From: Acanthosoma haemorrhoidale
Taxonomy: Eukaryota; Arthropoda; Insecta; Hemiptera; Acanthosomatidae
Direction: 5' to 3'
DNA length: 64,000 bases
Assembly (NCBI GenBank): GCA_930367205.1
Contig: OV884011.1
Location: 172,929,226 to 172,993,225, forward strand
Position 1 is the stretch's first letter, and every line of letters begins with the position of its first letter. Positions 11,764 to 23,960 of the stretch are shown piece by piece. The notes under the pieces were generated by a model that was not told where the DNA came from, did no database searches, and saw only the letters and a list, made by a program, of their open reading frames with translations. The position numbers and the translations under genes were made by a program.

Positions 11764-12362
11764 TGTCGGGACGTCACTAGGGGGGTGCCTGGTCACCTTA
11801 GCCCTGGTGACAAGGGCGGATTGTTCGAGTTTATAACCTGGACAATCGTTTCATGACAGCTTTACTATCTGACTCCATTTTTTATAGGCCCGACAATGCA
11901 CTATGTTCAAGAGAAGAGGTACAGAGGTTTTTCATAAAGAATTAGTCAAGTTTTCAGAGTTCGAGCGGAAACCAAGCATCAACGAGTAAAGGTCGCGAGA
12001 GCCTAATTAACAGGGCCAGGAGCCCTGGCTTAAGTACCCTCTCTGGGAGGGCTGCAAGGGCCTAGGCCGGTGGTTGGGTTTCCACACATGTGGTGATGAA
12101 CCGCGACCGCCGCCTGATTACCCGACCCCTGGAGGGTAGAGGCTGCAAAAGGGTTGTTTATGTTTATGACTGACAGCTGGTGACCCTTCTCGTGTTACTT
12201 GCTTGGTCCCCGTCTTTTATTGCTTAACACATTTACAATGATTTATATTTGTTTATTTAAATTTGTCTATAATATATTTTGTTCATGTTATTTACTTTTG
12301 CTTATAATATATATGCAATAGAGTATAGGGTGATTTATCTTATGTAGTTAGCGGTCGCTACA
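11764..12362 (-). mobile_element. Solo LTR, Gypsy-like, shortened copy
   Basis: Both ends match the longer copy at 47120-48027. Read on the minus strand it begins TGTAGCGACCGC and ends CCCGACA, the TG...CA ends of an LTR. The outer ~120 bp on the right and ~190 bp on the left are well conserved. The middle differs and is about 300 bp shorter than in the other copy. No clean target duplication was found. No internal retroelement genes flank it, which suggests LTR-LTR recombination. Orientation is inferred from the promoter-like signals in the longer copy. Confidence 0.5.
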
Positions 12363-14088
12363 TGTACGTTTTTTAGGTTCGCCACCAAACTAGGAAAACT
12401 TTTACGCTAAATTCGTAAGTAAGGCTTACTTATCTACCTCTAAATCGTTAAACAAGACATTTACTATACCGGATTTAATTATTATTACAGAAATTATTAA
12501 AAAATATTGTGTCATCTTCTAAATGAATACAAATTATTCAAACATAAACCATTCTCACGTTGGTAATTTATTCAAAAGGAAATAATAATTGTTCACGAAC
12601 AAATTTTATTCTAAAGCGAATTCACTGCCATCAGATAATTATCAGACACAAAAGCAAATATGAAACATTGGCATCGTAAGGAAATCTCTTTTAGTCACGC
12701 TACAGCCCTTCGGCAGTTCCAATGTTTGAATTCAATTTAGATATCCAATGTTGCTCTTCATTGTTCCTCTCATACCTCAAGCACTGAAGAATCAAATTTA
12801 GCTAGTATGAGATGTTCATTTGAATAAACGCCCTGGGACAAAATAGCGTTTGGCTAAAACTAGAACCATAATCATTCTAAATGACTATTTTAGTGAACAC
12901 CAACAGCGACTGAGAAAATCTTTAAAAGACAAAAGGCTACAATTTATTTTATTTTAATATTAGACGAAATCCACCTCTCTTATTCAACAGGAGTCATAAA
13001 TTTCACTTTCCTGCAAATTTTACTTACTAAAATTGTCATTTTTTGGCTTTATTTAATTGACTAATAATTTAGTAGGTTTTTTTTTCCACCCTAATAAAAT
13101 ATTTGTTAACTAAAACATATTTATAAGCGCTAATTGAGGAAAAGGAAGGAAGGAGGAAAAAATCTTTCCTTCATAACGCCATAACTAACTATTCCGTTTT
13201 TCATGGCTGGTCTTGTTGTATGTGTTTGACTGTTCCATGTTTGTCTAAGCTGAGACCGGGCTTAGTATACTTGACTTAGTATTCGCTTGATATCAAAGCT
13301 TGGTTAGTTCAAAGTAAATGAAAGAGAAAATTATTTGTTCACCGAAAAAGTTATAGTCAAACTTTCATTTTCATTAATTTGTGTTCTACAGCTTTACTAG
13401 GAATGTTCCAGAAAAATATTCATGATTTCTTTGGTGTCAGCAAGTAAGGTTGGAGGTGTAATTAGGAAAAGTGAGAGTTTTGGGGTGTTTGGAATTTCAT
13501 TTGTTTTAGCGAATGTGTAGGAGAAAATGAAGTACATACCATGGTAGACATGGAAATAAATTTGGAAGTATAAGACATGAACAATTAAAACAGGAATTCA
13601 AATTATTTATTTGCTGTAGTGGATATTGGTTTTTATTTTGCTACTTCGGCTCTGCTCAAGAAAAGACGCTGATTAATTTCTAGCTATCATTTCTGTAAAA
13701 TTTGGACATCATTGATTGACACAAAATGTAAATTCAGATTGATTTCGAGTAGTGTAAGTCATATTCTCAGTAACATTTTTTCGAACGAAAAACTCCAAGG
13801 TCTCACTACTATATAGTTTATTACACAATAACGTTTCAACAGCTCTGAGTTATCATCATGAGTGGACCAATCAATGGTATAAAGTTTAAAAACTTGTAAA
13901 TTTACTTTCACAGACTTATTTTAGAATTATCTTTTAATTTTTTTTATATTTATTCAATCTTTTACTTCACTATTTAGTAATTTGATTGTACTCGGGCCAT
14001 ATGTATATGCTTTAACCCTTTAAGTCGTTGGACAATTTTTAATGAAACATTTTAGCAGTTTGACCTATTATATGTAATTATATATTGA
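12363..14088. other. AT-rich intergenic sequence
   Basis: No gene or element was recognised. Confidence 0.45.
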
Positions 14089-14090
14089 TA

Positions 14091-14190
14091 CACAGGTGGT
14101 CTGAAAAGTTTCCAACCTCAACATGAAGATGATAATAAAATAAATAAAAGCTAGTGAAATAAAAGGTCGGAAACGTTTCAGACCACCCTC
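14091..14190. mobile_element. 100-bp MITE derived from the mariner at 60578-61419
   Basis: The ends are inverted repeats (ggtggtctgaaaagttt... on the left, ...acgtttcagaccaccctcg on the right), and TA dinucleotides flank both sides (14089-14090, 14191-14192). The left ~60 bp match the transposase-5' end of the mariner at 61419 inward, including 'cctcaacatgaagat' and 'aataaaagctagtgaa'. The right end is the opposite terminal repeat. It has no coding capacity and would depend on mariner transposase supplied elsewhere. Confidence 0.88.
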
Positions 14191-14192
14191 GT

Positions 14193-15802
14193 ATATGAGT
14201 TTGTTCCTTAGCATGATCAAATAATGTTTGAAGTACCACATGATGATTTAAGATTTTTTATGTAAATTTTAGCGGTGTGAGCTCCCGGAAGCGCTTGATG
14301 GTTAATTAGACGGAAATTGTGTATATTCTTATGAGTGACTATTTCTTTCAACTTTACACAAAGATGTAGGTGGGGCCGTTTGTTGTTGACGCTGTTTACA
14401 CAACAAACCGATACTAAAAACAAACGATTAATCACCCTGGGCATGTTTCCTTCTGAGTGCCATTAAGGGATGGTAGGTAGGCGTAGTTTAGAACAGGGGC
14501 GAATGACACAATATTAATCTAGGAGTGCATTATCATTAAACTTTCCCTTATCAGATTAGCCATAGAGATCCTATCTGTATAGCTTACCTCTGCCTGCATT
14601 TTAAATTGGAGCGTAGGGAAGAAGATAGCCCGCACGCTAGGACTCATGTTTTATTGAGCCATTATCCCCACCGGTAGCTCCACCATTCACTCTATTTCAT
14701 AACTCGATAGTCTAAACTGTAGCGCTGGGTGGAATGGCATCAGTACTTAGTACCCCCGTAAAGATATTAGTGCAATATTGACAGTCATGTACACATTGTT
14801 GATATGATAATAAAGTAGTAAGTGAATGAAGGGTTGTTCTTGCCGAAGATTGGCTAAAAATGGATATATATTGAAAGCTACCTAAATTTTCACCATTTCT
14901 CTTTCTACTTTATTTGATCAATTTACCTTAACTAATTTGGCAGGTCCGTCATGAGATCTTTAATTCAAATTGTTTTTTGTCTTTGACATAGGAATTTATC
15001 CCGATTGAATCGCCCGATCTCAAGGCTAATGTTCTAGTTATTAATAAATTGAGAAACTAGGAATTGTGAAATATATTCAAATAAAATGGTTATAACAAAT
15101 AATTATAATTATATAGGGTGCTGACAAAAAGTATAAAAAAATATTCAATTCCTTTTAAATTAGGATAGTTACTACTAATTACAAAAAACATGAAATTTGA
15201 AATTTGAGCTCAATTTCTTTAAATGGATCCATAATAAAAACAATATTAATATCACCCAATCGATGATCTTCCTGTAATCCAATCAACGTTACTTTCTGCT
15301 GTTGGTTCTTCTCCTCTCTTCCTGTTTGGTAACCGCCAGTTCGGGAGCTTGCTAAGTCCGTTCTTCTAGACGGTTGTGCTAAGACTGCCCGTTTATCTCA
15401 TCCCTACTCCTAGGAGTATAAGGGAAGATGCTTACCAGATGTGAGGGTTCCTGGCCATGATATTCTCAAATATCATGAATGTTACAATATATGTATACGA
15501 AAAAACTTATTTGAGAGGACGGTGTGCCTGTAGAGCATTATTAGCAGAGAAAAGAAAATCTTCATAAGGTTATTTGTTGGGTATTTCCTGAGGGATTTTA
15601 CTGTCCCGCAGGCAGGAAGTAACGAGTTGCTTTAACTCTAAATTATCTTCATAATCCTTTTCATACCATGTGTGCGTTTGCATTCTGCAGTTTTAAAAGT
15701 ATGAGTTGTTTTATTAATACATTCCACTTCAGCTTAGCCTTTCATACTAGATATTTCCCATTATATCCTATTATTATAAAGATGTTCATTTTATATTAAA
15801 TC
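14193..15802. other. Unassigned sequence
   Basis: Two patches (about 14450-14760 and 15280-15470) are richer in G+C and may be old repeats, but no homology was recognised. Confidence 0.35.
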
Positions 15803-15804
15803 TA

Positions 15805-17077
15805 CGCTGAAAGAGAAAAAAAGTGGGCACCCTGCTGTATTCGTATTGTTTACTAACCAATTTCTTATTAACACTTTCACACACTACTAGAATAATGAAT
15901 AATAAATAATGAAACAAGCCAGGAATAACATATTTATTAAGTAAACATAAAGGAAACATTGGCCTAATATGGTTTTGAATACATTTCTGAGGGATATTTT
16001 CGCATTCTTTCGTTAGAGGAACCCTGAACTCGTGAAGCTATAAGGAAAAGTTGGACGTATCTTTATCTGTCTTGACAACTCATCCCATTGATGTTCAATA
16101 GGGTTTAGATCTTGCCTACATTTGGCCATTAAAGCGTCCAAAAGAATCTCCTCTACGTAGCCAGCGGCTGTTTGAGACCCCTGTATACAAATTAATTCAA
16201 TCCGAGCTTCCAAATCAGACTTTTTCCATAGCTCCTTCTTTTTGATAAGATTCCATCCATATATCGGTCTTTAATTCTTCTCCGAACTCTCTGCCAACCA
16301 CCAGGTGATCTCAGACAAAACCCTAATTAAATCTGAAAAGAGAACTTTTCCCCGATTCTCCAGGGTCCAGCTAATGTGTAGTCTGGCAAAATTGAATCGA
16401 GCTGCCTTGTTTGCAATTCTGGTGTATGAGCAGGCCTTCTTTCTCTTAAACCTACCTCAGAAAGTCTTCGCCTCACTGTACGCAAACTAACATTCACTCT
16501 TCTAGCGTGATGAAGTTGAAGCCTTCCCACTAAAGCAGTAAAATGATGATTATGCAACATATTGCAACACTAAAAAGTGGTCATTCCTTTTTCATCTGGT
16601 CATCCCCACGCCCAGAGCCAAGGTCTTCTTGAGTATTCTCCCGTTTTCCTGGTAGCAATAGTAACCTCCTTCTAATAGTAGTTCTTGGTATATTACTCTT
16701 GAAACATGTGCTTTGCTTCTTTCTTCTTCCAACAACGCAATTATTCTGGCCACATAAGTACCACTTAAAACCAGTTTTTTTTTTTGGTAATGAGATTCAA
16801 ATGCTTTAACGTTAACAATTGATGATAACAATTGAAACTGATAAAATGAGAGTTGATAATAAACATAACTGTGAATTTAAAAGAGTAGTGAACAAAATCA
16901 AACACTGGTAATGATTTGTTTGTGTTTATAATGTATATTTCACTTGTTCAAATATCTTTATCATTTATTTAAACTTTTAGATTACGTTTAAGAACGATGC
17001 ACGCTAAAATTATTTAACTTTTGGTTAATGGTTAAATACATTTGTTTAAGGGTGGCCACTTGTTTGGCCTCTCAGTG
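15805..17077 (-). mobile_element. Tc1-like DNA transposon with both degraded terminal repeats
   Basis: The element is bounded by TA dinucleotides (15803-15804 and 17078-17079). The left end reads cgctgaaaga...gtgggcaccct and the right end, reverse complemented, cactgagagg...gtggccaccct. They align without gaps over about 29 bp with several mismatches. Its 1273 bp agree with the usual Tc1-like size of 1.2-1.7 kb. The transposase lies on the minus strand in pieces. Confidence 0.8.
15990..16831 (-). pseudogene. Tc1-like transposase, frameshifted
   Basis: Three minus-strand frames carry the family's parts in order. The N-terminal DNA-binding region (GTYVARIIALLEEERSKAHV, then a GRILKK linker) is at 16831-16592. 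The second helix-turn-helix segment with RRVNVSLRTVRRRLSEVGL and RRPAHTP is at 16560-16400. The C-terminal signature DLNPIEHQWDELSRQIK is at 16110-16050. The Glu in PIEH..WDEL is the family's third acidic region. Frameshifts and stops separate the pieces and part of the catalytic core is missing, so no active enzyme can be made. Neighbouring terminal repeats confirm the family. Confidence 0.8.
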
Positions 17078-17079
17078 TA

Positions 17080-20000
17080 TTATCTGTTCTTCTACTCTGT
17101 CGTATCACGTGGTCTTGAGCTTAACAGACTAATGGATGGCCCTGCTTTTGCTTGCAAATATTATAATTGCCAGAAGCCTAAGTATATTTAAATTACGTAT
17201 TGTATGGCTTACCGTGTATGTTAAACTATTAACAATTCAATCCTGGTTATCAACCTAGGTGAAGAAAAGAACAAGGTTCCGTCTTCAATATTAGACATAT
17301 TAAATTTTTCTGTAAAGTGAAAAGCAGATACCAATTTTCACATGTGAAGTGAAACATAAAATTAATGGATGTGCGCTTTTCTTTGGTTATATCCTTTCGG
17401 GATATAAATATTCTAAAGAAAAATTTTCCTGAGTCTCAGGAAGCAGGCTCCTTTATTATTGTTTATTAATTTGGTGGGTTATCTGGTATGTATTAAATTC
17501 AAGGATTTGTTTTAGTTTAATATCGTGTTTTACTGATTTTTTATTGTCTTATATCTTTGCAAAGTTTCATCTATGGACTTATATAATTGGACTGCTTATA
17601 ATTTCTTAATTGAGACATAAAATGTATTTTTTATTGTCAAGTATTTCATGTATATGTTTTTATACATAGTATTTGTATTACTTGAATATTTTTTGTTTGT
17701 TAGCTAGAATTATTTTATTTGTACTTGAATAATTATTTATGGTCGACTCGGTCCCAGAATAAGTTGTTGTTTTTCAATCTATTCGTCTATTAATAATTTT
17801 TTTCATAAGCAAGCAAATATTTGCATCAAAGTACAGAACCTACATGCAGAATGTTTATTGATAGTTGTTTCATAGTGTGTAGAAAGCTAAGCAAACGTGG
17901 ATTTTATATCACCTCTCTGAAAGTTGCAGACTAAAAATAACAGCAGTTTTTTAGAGGTCACTGTAAACTGAAAAAACGTTAAACCTTTGAAGAAATCACA
18001 CTCACGACATGAAAGGTTCTGGACCACGTAAGGCCATTTAATCCATATTGAAAACTTGGAATTGCCACTTTGAACAAAGTCGTTATAAAGTTCAGCACCT
18101 CATAACAAGTTCTTTCTGGAAAAAAAGGCGTTACTGCAGTAACGGTGTCGCAACTACCCCCCCCCCCCTTACAAAGAACAGATTACGCATAAAAGGCCCC
18201 ATCTATTTATGCTGCTAATATTGCCCTGACCAAAACTTACTTTTGCTTATAATATAATGTCTAATATTTTTGACAAATGAAAATATCACTTATATTTAGG
18301 CTAGATTAAAATATAGGGATTCACTTTAAAAGTTTTGTTAGCTGAAAGCAATCTCTTTAGCTTTTGTTCTTTACCTTACCAAAATATGTAGGAATAAAAC
18401 TTATCTTATACGTGCATTCATGAACTAATTGTGATAATAAATGTGATCCCAGTAATCCTGGGTCAATAATGCGTATTTGGTAAGAGAAAACATGCTATAC
18501 CAAGTGTGTATATTGTGAGTTGTGAGTTGTGAGATTGAGAGAAGATATAATGGAAGTAAGGTTCCTATAGAAACCAACCTCATTTCGCGTTAAAAATCAT
18601 TCTCCTGACTGGTTTTCACAATCAACATCATTAAACTACAAATAGTATTTCGTGCGGTGTTATTATATTATTTAAACGAGCCCATGTCTCCTTCATTTAA
18701 CAAAACCTCTGTACAGAAACCAGTCCTACCTGTCACTTACGATCGAAACAAAGGTATACTCAAAGCTGAATAAAATATATGTGAGTGTATTGTAGAAATG
18801 AAACTAGTAGTCTCAGGCATTGGTTGTTCTTCTCAGGAAAAAAGAGGTCGGCCTTTTATAACATCTTTCCATCATTTCCAAAGTTGGGACTCCAAAGTAG
18901 GTAAAATGTATTTTTACCTTCAGCGATTTTAACACAAGGCAATGTCGCACTAGTACAAATTATGCCATTTTAATAAAGGTAATTTAAGCTCATTTAAAAA
19001 CAATTGTAATACTTTCCTTCCTCAAACTACTGGGCATTCTTAGTAATATTATTAGGAACAAATAACGTAATAGGAACAAATAATAATATTAAAGGAACAA
19101 ATAAGAAAAACGCTATATGTTTAATTAACAAATCCAATGTGTAAACTAGAAACAAGTAGCACAATTAGGGTCACAATCCTCTTATTTGCTGGTATAATGC
19201 AAAATCAGATGTTTTCGAAACAAGAATATGTCCCTGATTAGTCAACCACTGGATTCAAAACCAACCACTTGTCTACTTAGAAATACAATACAGGAAAAAT
19301 TACAATAAATATAATTTTCATTATACGTTTTGAAAGTTTGTTTTGATACGACAATTGTTACTGAAATTCCTGTCTATTATCAGTTGATTCCCTTCTTCTC
19401 ATTTACTTCATTTATAAAACCAAAGAACTTTGTCAGATCAAGTTGCTTAACTTTTAACAAGTGATAGTTGAGAACGTCACTGATTATGATTCAACGGCCT
19501 GACTTTTCTCCGTAGTAAGCAGGCGAGAATGCGAAAGTATTATTTATTAACAAAGTTTTAAGCATTCAATAGAAACCTATTATTTAATGTTTTTACTGCA
19601 GTTTTAATAGGTCTCGTTCAATCTATATTTATATTTAGTTCTACTAAAAGCTTTTATCGGTAAATCAATAACAGGTTGAGTTTTTTTTTCAATTTGGTTT
19701 TTTTCCATTTTCATGGATCAAGGTTAAAATTATGGTCGTTCAAAAATGAAATAAACCGTATTTATTTTTTTTCAAAATCAAAATTAAGTTTTTAAAAAAT
19801 CTCAAGGTTTAGATTCTGTATTGTTAATCTATATTTTCTACACCCTTCATATCGTTTATAGGTCATTTTGTTTTTTTAATGCCATTTGGTTTATAATTCA
19901 GATTTAAAGAATTTTATTTTAAGAAATTAGACGCTTGATATACTCAAAGGTTTCGTTTTGACGAAATAAGTTTAATGATAGTTTTAACGACTGCTATGAC

Positions 20001-20817
20001 GGAAATGGCAAATTGATCAGGACTTGTTTTATTATTAATAAACAATTATAACTTATTGTGTTATTTATGGCCACTCATTATTTTTTATGCGGTTGCTTTT
20101 ATATTTAGTATCTGTGAAACATATTATCTTTAAATATTAATTGACAGAAGGAGAAATTATTTCAAGACACTTGATCTCGATTAGCCATGTACTAATGATG
20201 ATAATACTGAAATTTAAATTGAAAATACTTTAGCATACATTAGTAGCATAGGAATTACCCCCCCCCGCATTACTACCCCCGGCTGACAGATGGGTATATT
20301 AAACCACTATTTTAAAGCGACCCTCCTCTGAGTCACTATACCCCCCCCTATGAGGGATCTTCGACGACGTCAAGCCTATCCTGTCCCCCCTTATCTGCCA
20401 ACACATTTTTCTTTCCATCGTCATTCCTTTCTAAGCCGTTCTCTCACTCCATCATTATCTTCAGCGGGGCTAAAACTAGACACTGTTACATCTTCCTGGA
20501 AACATAAATGTGTTATAAGATATTTCAAGAGAAAACATATCAACGCTATTAAAAAAAAATAGTTTCCTAATTGACATTAAACAATTTATTTACGATTTTC
20601 CATTTGAGGTGGCCCTGAATATATTACTCAACTAAACTTATTTCGTTTAACACCTCATAAAATATCGAAGTTAATTTATCATATGAGCAACATGATGATA
20701 TTTTAATAAACAATTCAATTGGCTTTCAATATACAACAATAATAACCTAAGGCTGCTAAAGACAAGCTGCAAGGTGCTTATCTACCGACTTTTTTGGCCA
20801 GCTGTTTATGAAGCATT
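17080..20817. other. AT-rich intergenic sequence with homopolymer C tracts
   Basis: No gene was recognised. A run of 12 C lies at 18157-18168, with C runs at 20258-20266 and 20341-20348. A triplicated motif at 19054-19104 is listed separately. Confidence 0.4.
19054..19104 (+). repeat. Three spaced copies of aggaacaaataa
   Basis: The 12-mer aggaacaaataa occurs at 19054, 19072 and 19093, separated by short A/T spacers of unequal length. This looks like a small degenerate tandem array. Confidence 0.7.
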
Positions 20818-21069
20818 TTGTCAATAAACGACTTGAATGGGATTATAACGTACAATAAAGAACAAATGATAGTGGTATTATTTAATAAGGCCTTCGATAA
20901 TAATGAGAAGACTAACATTCACAAAGACAAACAGCACTTAATCGAATTTAACAGTGATCTAATAAATTACATGGAATTCTTAAGATATCTTCCGTTCAAT
21001 ATCCGTAAAGGAGGTACTGTCTTTGAAGCAAATGAACAAAATGTGGAGTGCCTCAAAGCTGGGTTATAA
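20818..21069 (+). other. Open frame of 83 codons, not recognised
   Basis: The frame is open from about 20818 to a TAA at 21067 and encodes a charged, Asn/Lys-rich stretch ending FNIRKGGTVFEANEQNV and ECLKAGL. It starts with a non-ATG codon. Base composition is that of the surrounding A/T-rich DNA. It may be a fossil exon or transposon piece, or chance. It lies just left of a Jockey-A insertion but does not belong to that family. Confidence 0.2.
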
Positions 21070-21206
21070 GCTCGACTTTATTCGCACTTGTTATTAATGG
21101 CTTGAGAACCAATCTACCAAGAAGTGTTTGATGATTGAACCAATGTTGTTTGAACAGTATTTTGCCATCGTGTGTAGAACAAAAAATATAAATATAATAT
21201 AATCCA

Positions 21207-22250
21207 ACGTCCTGGGTCCCATCCTCTATAATCTATACACCGCTGATGTCCCCTCCACCACCAATACCATCTTGGCAACGTTTGCAGATGACACTGCAGT
21301 CCTGTCAACCCATTCAGACCCTGATATAGCATCCCATAACCTTCAAAAACACCTTGATGAGATTAAGTATTGGTGCAACCAATGGCGAATCAAGGCCAAT
21401 GAAGTAAAATGCTCCCCCATTTTTTTAAATTCGATTCCTTTCCCTGTGTCTGAGACAGTAAGGTATCTAGGCTTCCATCTCAACAAAAGACTGACATGGA
21501 ACCCACATACGAGGCTAAAAAGACAAGAACTAAACAGACGCTTTGGACAACTGTACAGACTACTTCGAAGGACATCCCATCTCTCAATAGAAAATAAACT
21601 ACTTATTTACAAAGTTATACTTAAGCCAATCTGGACATACGGAATAGAGCTATGGGGGACAGCAAAAATTCGAACATCAAGCGCATCCAATCCTTTCAAG
21701 CAAAGGTCCTGAGAACAATAGGAAATGCCCCTTATTACGTCAGCAACAAAACCCTTCACAATGATCTGAATATACCCTATATTCTTGAACTCATCCTTTC
21801 CAAGTTCATAAAATTCCATAGTAACCTATCCAACCACCCTAATTCCCTAGCACAGTCATTGCACTGCACCACTCATCCCTATAATCCTCCTCGGCGATTA
21901 AAACGGCCTCGTGACCTGCTATAACTAAGTATTAGTGGGAATCCTGGCAATGGCCAGTTTCTCTAATCATGCCCTGAGCGTCGGTGGCTCTCGCGCTCTT
22001 GGTCAGCCTCCGCTGGCTCTTACCCAGTGACGCGGCTGACTTAGGAGCGTGGGGGACTTCCCAAGACTCCGCTGCCTCCTTCGCATGCGAGGGAGGTGAC
22101 AATCGTGTGGACTTGGGGGGCCTCTGGGCTGTTTGTAAATATTGTATGAATGAGCGAGTAAATGATGTTGTAAATATGGTATGAATGATAACATTTATCT
22201 CAATTACTTATTGCCTAATAAAGAAGGCAGATTGTAATTTTATCTTAATG
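21207..22250 (+). mobile_element. Jockey-A LINE, 5'-truncated, reverse-transcriptase end plus 3' UTR
   Basis: This is the longest coding copy of the family in the window. It begins abruptly within the reverse transcriptase (VLGPILYNLYTADVP at 21211) and continues through the catalytic FADD motif to the protein C terminus at 21924. About 320 bp of 3' UTR follow, ending with 'cctaataaagaaggcagatt'. That 3' UTR recurs at 1741 (+), 23517 (-), 36465 (-) and 51322 (-). Confidence 0.88.
21211..21924 (+). pseudogene. Jockey-clade reverse transcriptase, C-terminal part, frameshifted
   Basis: The frame encodes LGPILYNLYTADVP, then the polymerase active-site block ATFADDTAVLS with its two Asp. Next come the YLGFHLNKRLTW block and the thumb region ending LIYKVILKPIWTYGIELWGT, all hallmarks of Jockey-clade LINE reverse transcriptases. 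In the A run at 21664-21668 the frame slips. The protein resumes as KNSNIKRIQSFQAKVLRTI and runs to the C terminus (NPPRRLKRPRDLL) at 21924. The endonuclease and the first half of the polymerase are absent because of 5' truncation, so the copy is inactive. Confidence 0.88.
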
Positions 22251-22619
22251 TTGTTGACTCCTCAATATAATCCAAACTCCAGGAAGGTTTGAATCGTAAA
22301 AATAACTGGCCAAACACCTCTGTATTTATAGGTCATCTGAGGAAAAAAAACTGCATTTCCTTTAGCAGGAAAAGAAATATTCCACCGCAAAAACATCACG
22401 CTTAGCAGTGATACATGCGGTCCATCGTGCTTGTAAGCATTATTCCAAACAGGCTACTCTACGCTAAGCCATGACCACCCCTCGTAACTATTCAGAAGAC
22501 AGAAACTAGCCGTCAACCAGATATATATTCAACCAAACCACTCCACCTATACATATATCAACAGCCCAAGGTTTTCAGCCTAATTGATTGAAAATCCTAA
22601 AATATATCTACAAATCCTA
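22251..22619. other. Unassigned spacer between two LINE fragments
   Basis: No motif was recognised. It may be the eroded upstream part of the RNase H fossil that follows. Confidence 0.3.
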
Positions 22620-23460
22620 TAATAAATCAGAAGCCATTATTCCCCCTTGGACATAACAACCTCCAAAACTACATGTAAAACTATCAAAATTTAGTACAAA
22701 ATGGTACAGCACTATCAGAATATAAAGAGAAACTCCAGAATATCTTCTAATTTACACAGATGGATCTCAGTCAGATACCTCAACAGCCTCAGCCTTCGCT
22801 ACTTCAAACTCAATATCTAAAACTAAACTACACCACCGTTGCAGTGCTTATTCGATTGAACCGAATGCAATTACGTCGCCTATCCATTACCGAATGGCTT
22901 CGTCGATGGAGAACAGTCATTGTGACATACTTACTTAAGTTACTCAAGGTACTAAACTAAACACCATGCATTCTGACCATTGATGGTTTTGTTCAGTTAT
23001 ATATATATATAAACAAGACAACCCATTGCATATGGGCACCCGGATATATAGGGACCGCGGGCAATGAAATGGCTGAAAATGAACTACCAGAAAAACATCA
23101 ACTCTCCCAGAACGAAGTAATGATGTACTTACTTCGTCAGAACTTGCACGCCCAAGGAAAGAAGTCATATCTAAACGATGACAGCCGAAGTGAGATCGAC
23201 ACCTCCGACTGAGCTGAATTATATCAAGATAGAGGTCAAAGCATTAGATGCATCAAACCACAACAACCGTTGAGACGAAGTGGCAATTACGCGCTTTAGA
23301 ATAGAAAATTGTGGACTTACCCACAGTTACCTTATTACCCAACCCAGCACTTCTGGAATGTCAAAAATGTAACAGAAGTCTACCACCCTTCATATATCCG
23401 AGGAATGTCGTTACTACAGGTCCATTTTAATTAGCCAAACTGTTCCATCAAGATTGCCAA
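22620..23460 (+). pseudogene. LINE RNase H domain fossil
   Basis: The RNase H start motif IYTDGSQSDTSTASAFA appears at about 22750, preceded by a linker with IPPW-like residues near 22645. After shifts of frame the late motif CIWAPGYIGTAGNEMAENEL lies near 23030-23085. A C-terminal TRFRIENCGLTHSYL block is near 23290-23330, followed by a Cys-poor remnant of the zinc-binding tail. This order (YTDGS, then xWxPGHxGIxGNExAD, then TRxRxGHxxLTH) is typical of LINEs that carry RNase H. Stops and shifts are numerous. The polymerase that should precede it was not recognised. Confidence 0.65.
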
Positions 23461-23516
23461 CAGGTATATAATAACCAAATTTAGTTATTTATAATAAAAA
23501 TAGTTTTCATTAAAAA

Positions 23517-23960
23517 AACTTTATTGGGCAATTAATTGTGATAAATGATCTCATTCATACCATATTTAGAATTTTCATTCACTCCCTCATTCATACAGTA
23601 TTTACAAACAGCACAGAGACCTACACATGGTTGCCACCTCCCTCGCATGCGAAATAGGAAGAGGAGTCCCCACATGCTCCTCCATCAGCCGCGTCACTGG
23701 ATAAGAGCCACCGGAGGCTGACCAAGAGTGCGAGAGCCACAAACGCCCAGGACATGATATGAGAAACTGGCCATTGCCAGGACTTCCACTTATAGGGCTT
23801 AGCAGGTCACGAGGCCACTGCCTTTTTTGTCTCCAAGGAGGATTATAGGGATGGTTGTTGCAGTGTAAAGACTGCTACAGGATTAGGGTAGTTGGAAAGG
23901 TTACTATGGAATTTCATGAACTTGGAAGGGTTAAAAGAAATAGTAGGAGATATATAGATC
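23517..23960 (-). mobile_element. Jockey-A LINE 3' end, inverted copy
   Basis: The minus strand matches the copy at 21207-22250 from the protein C terminus (about 21790) through the 3' UTR to the AATAAAG signal. The shared part covers the last ~45 codons and the whole 3' UTR. It sits tail-to-tail with the RNase H fossil. The left boundary is a T run, that is, a short A tail on the minus strand. Confidence 0.82.
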
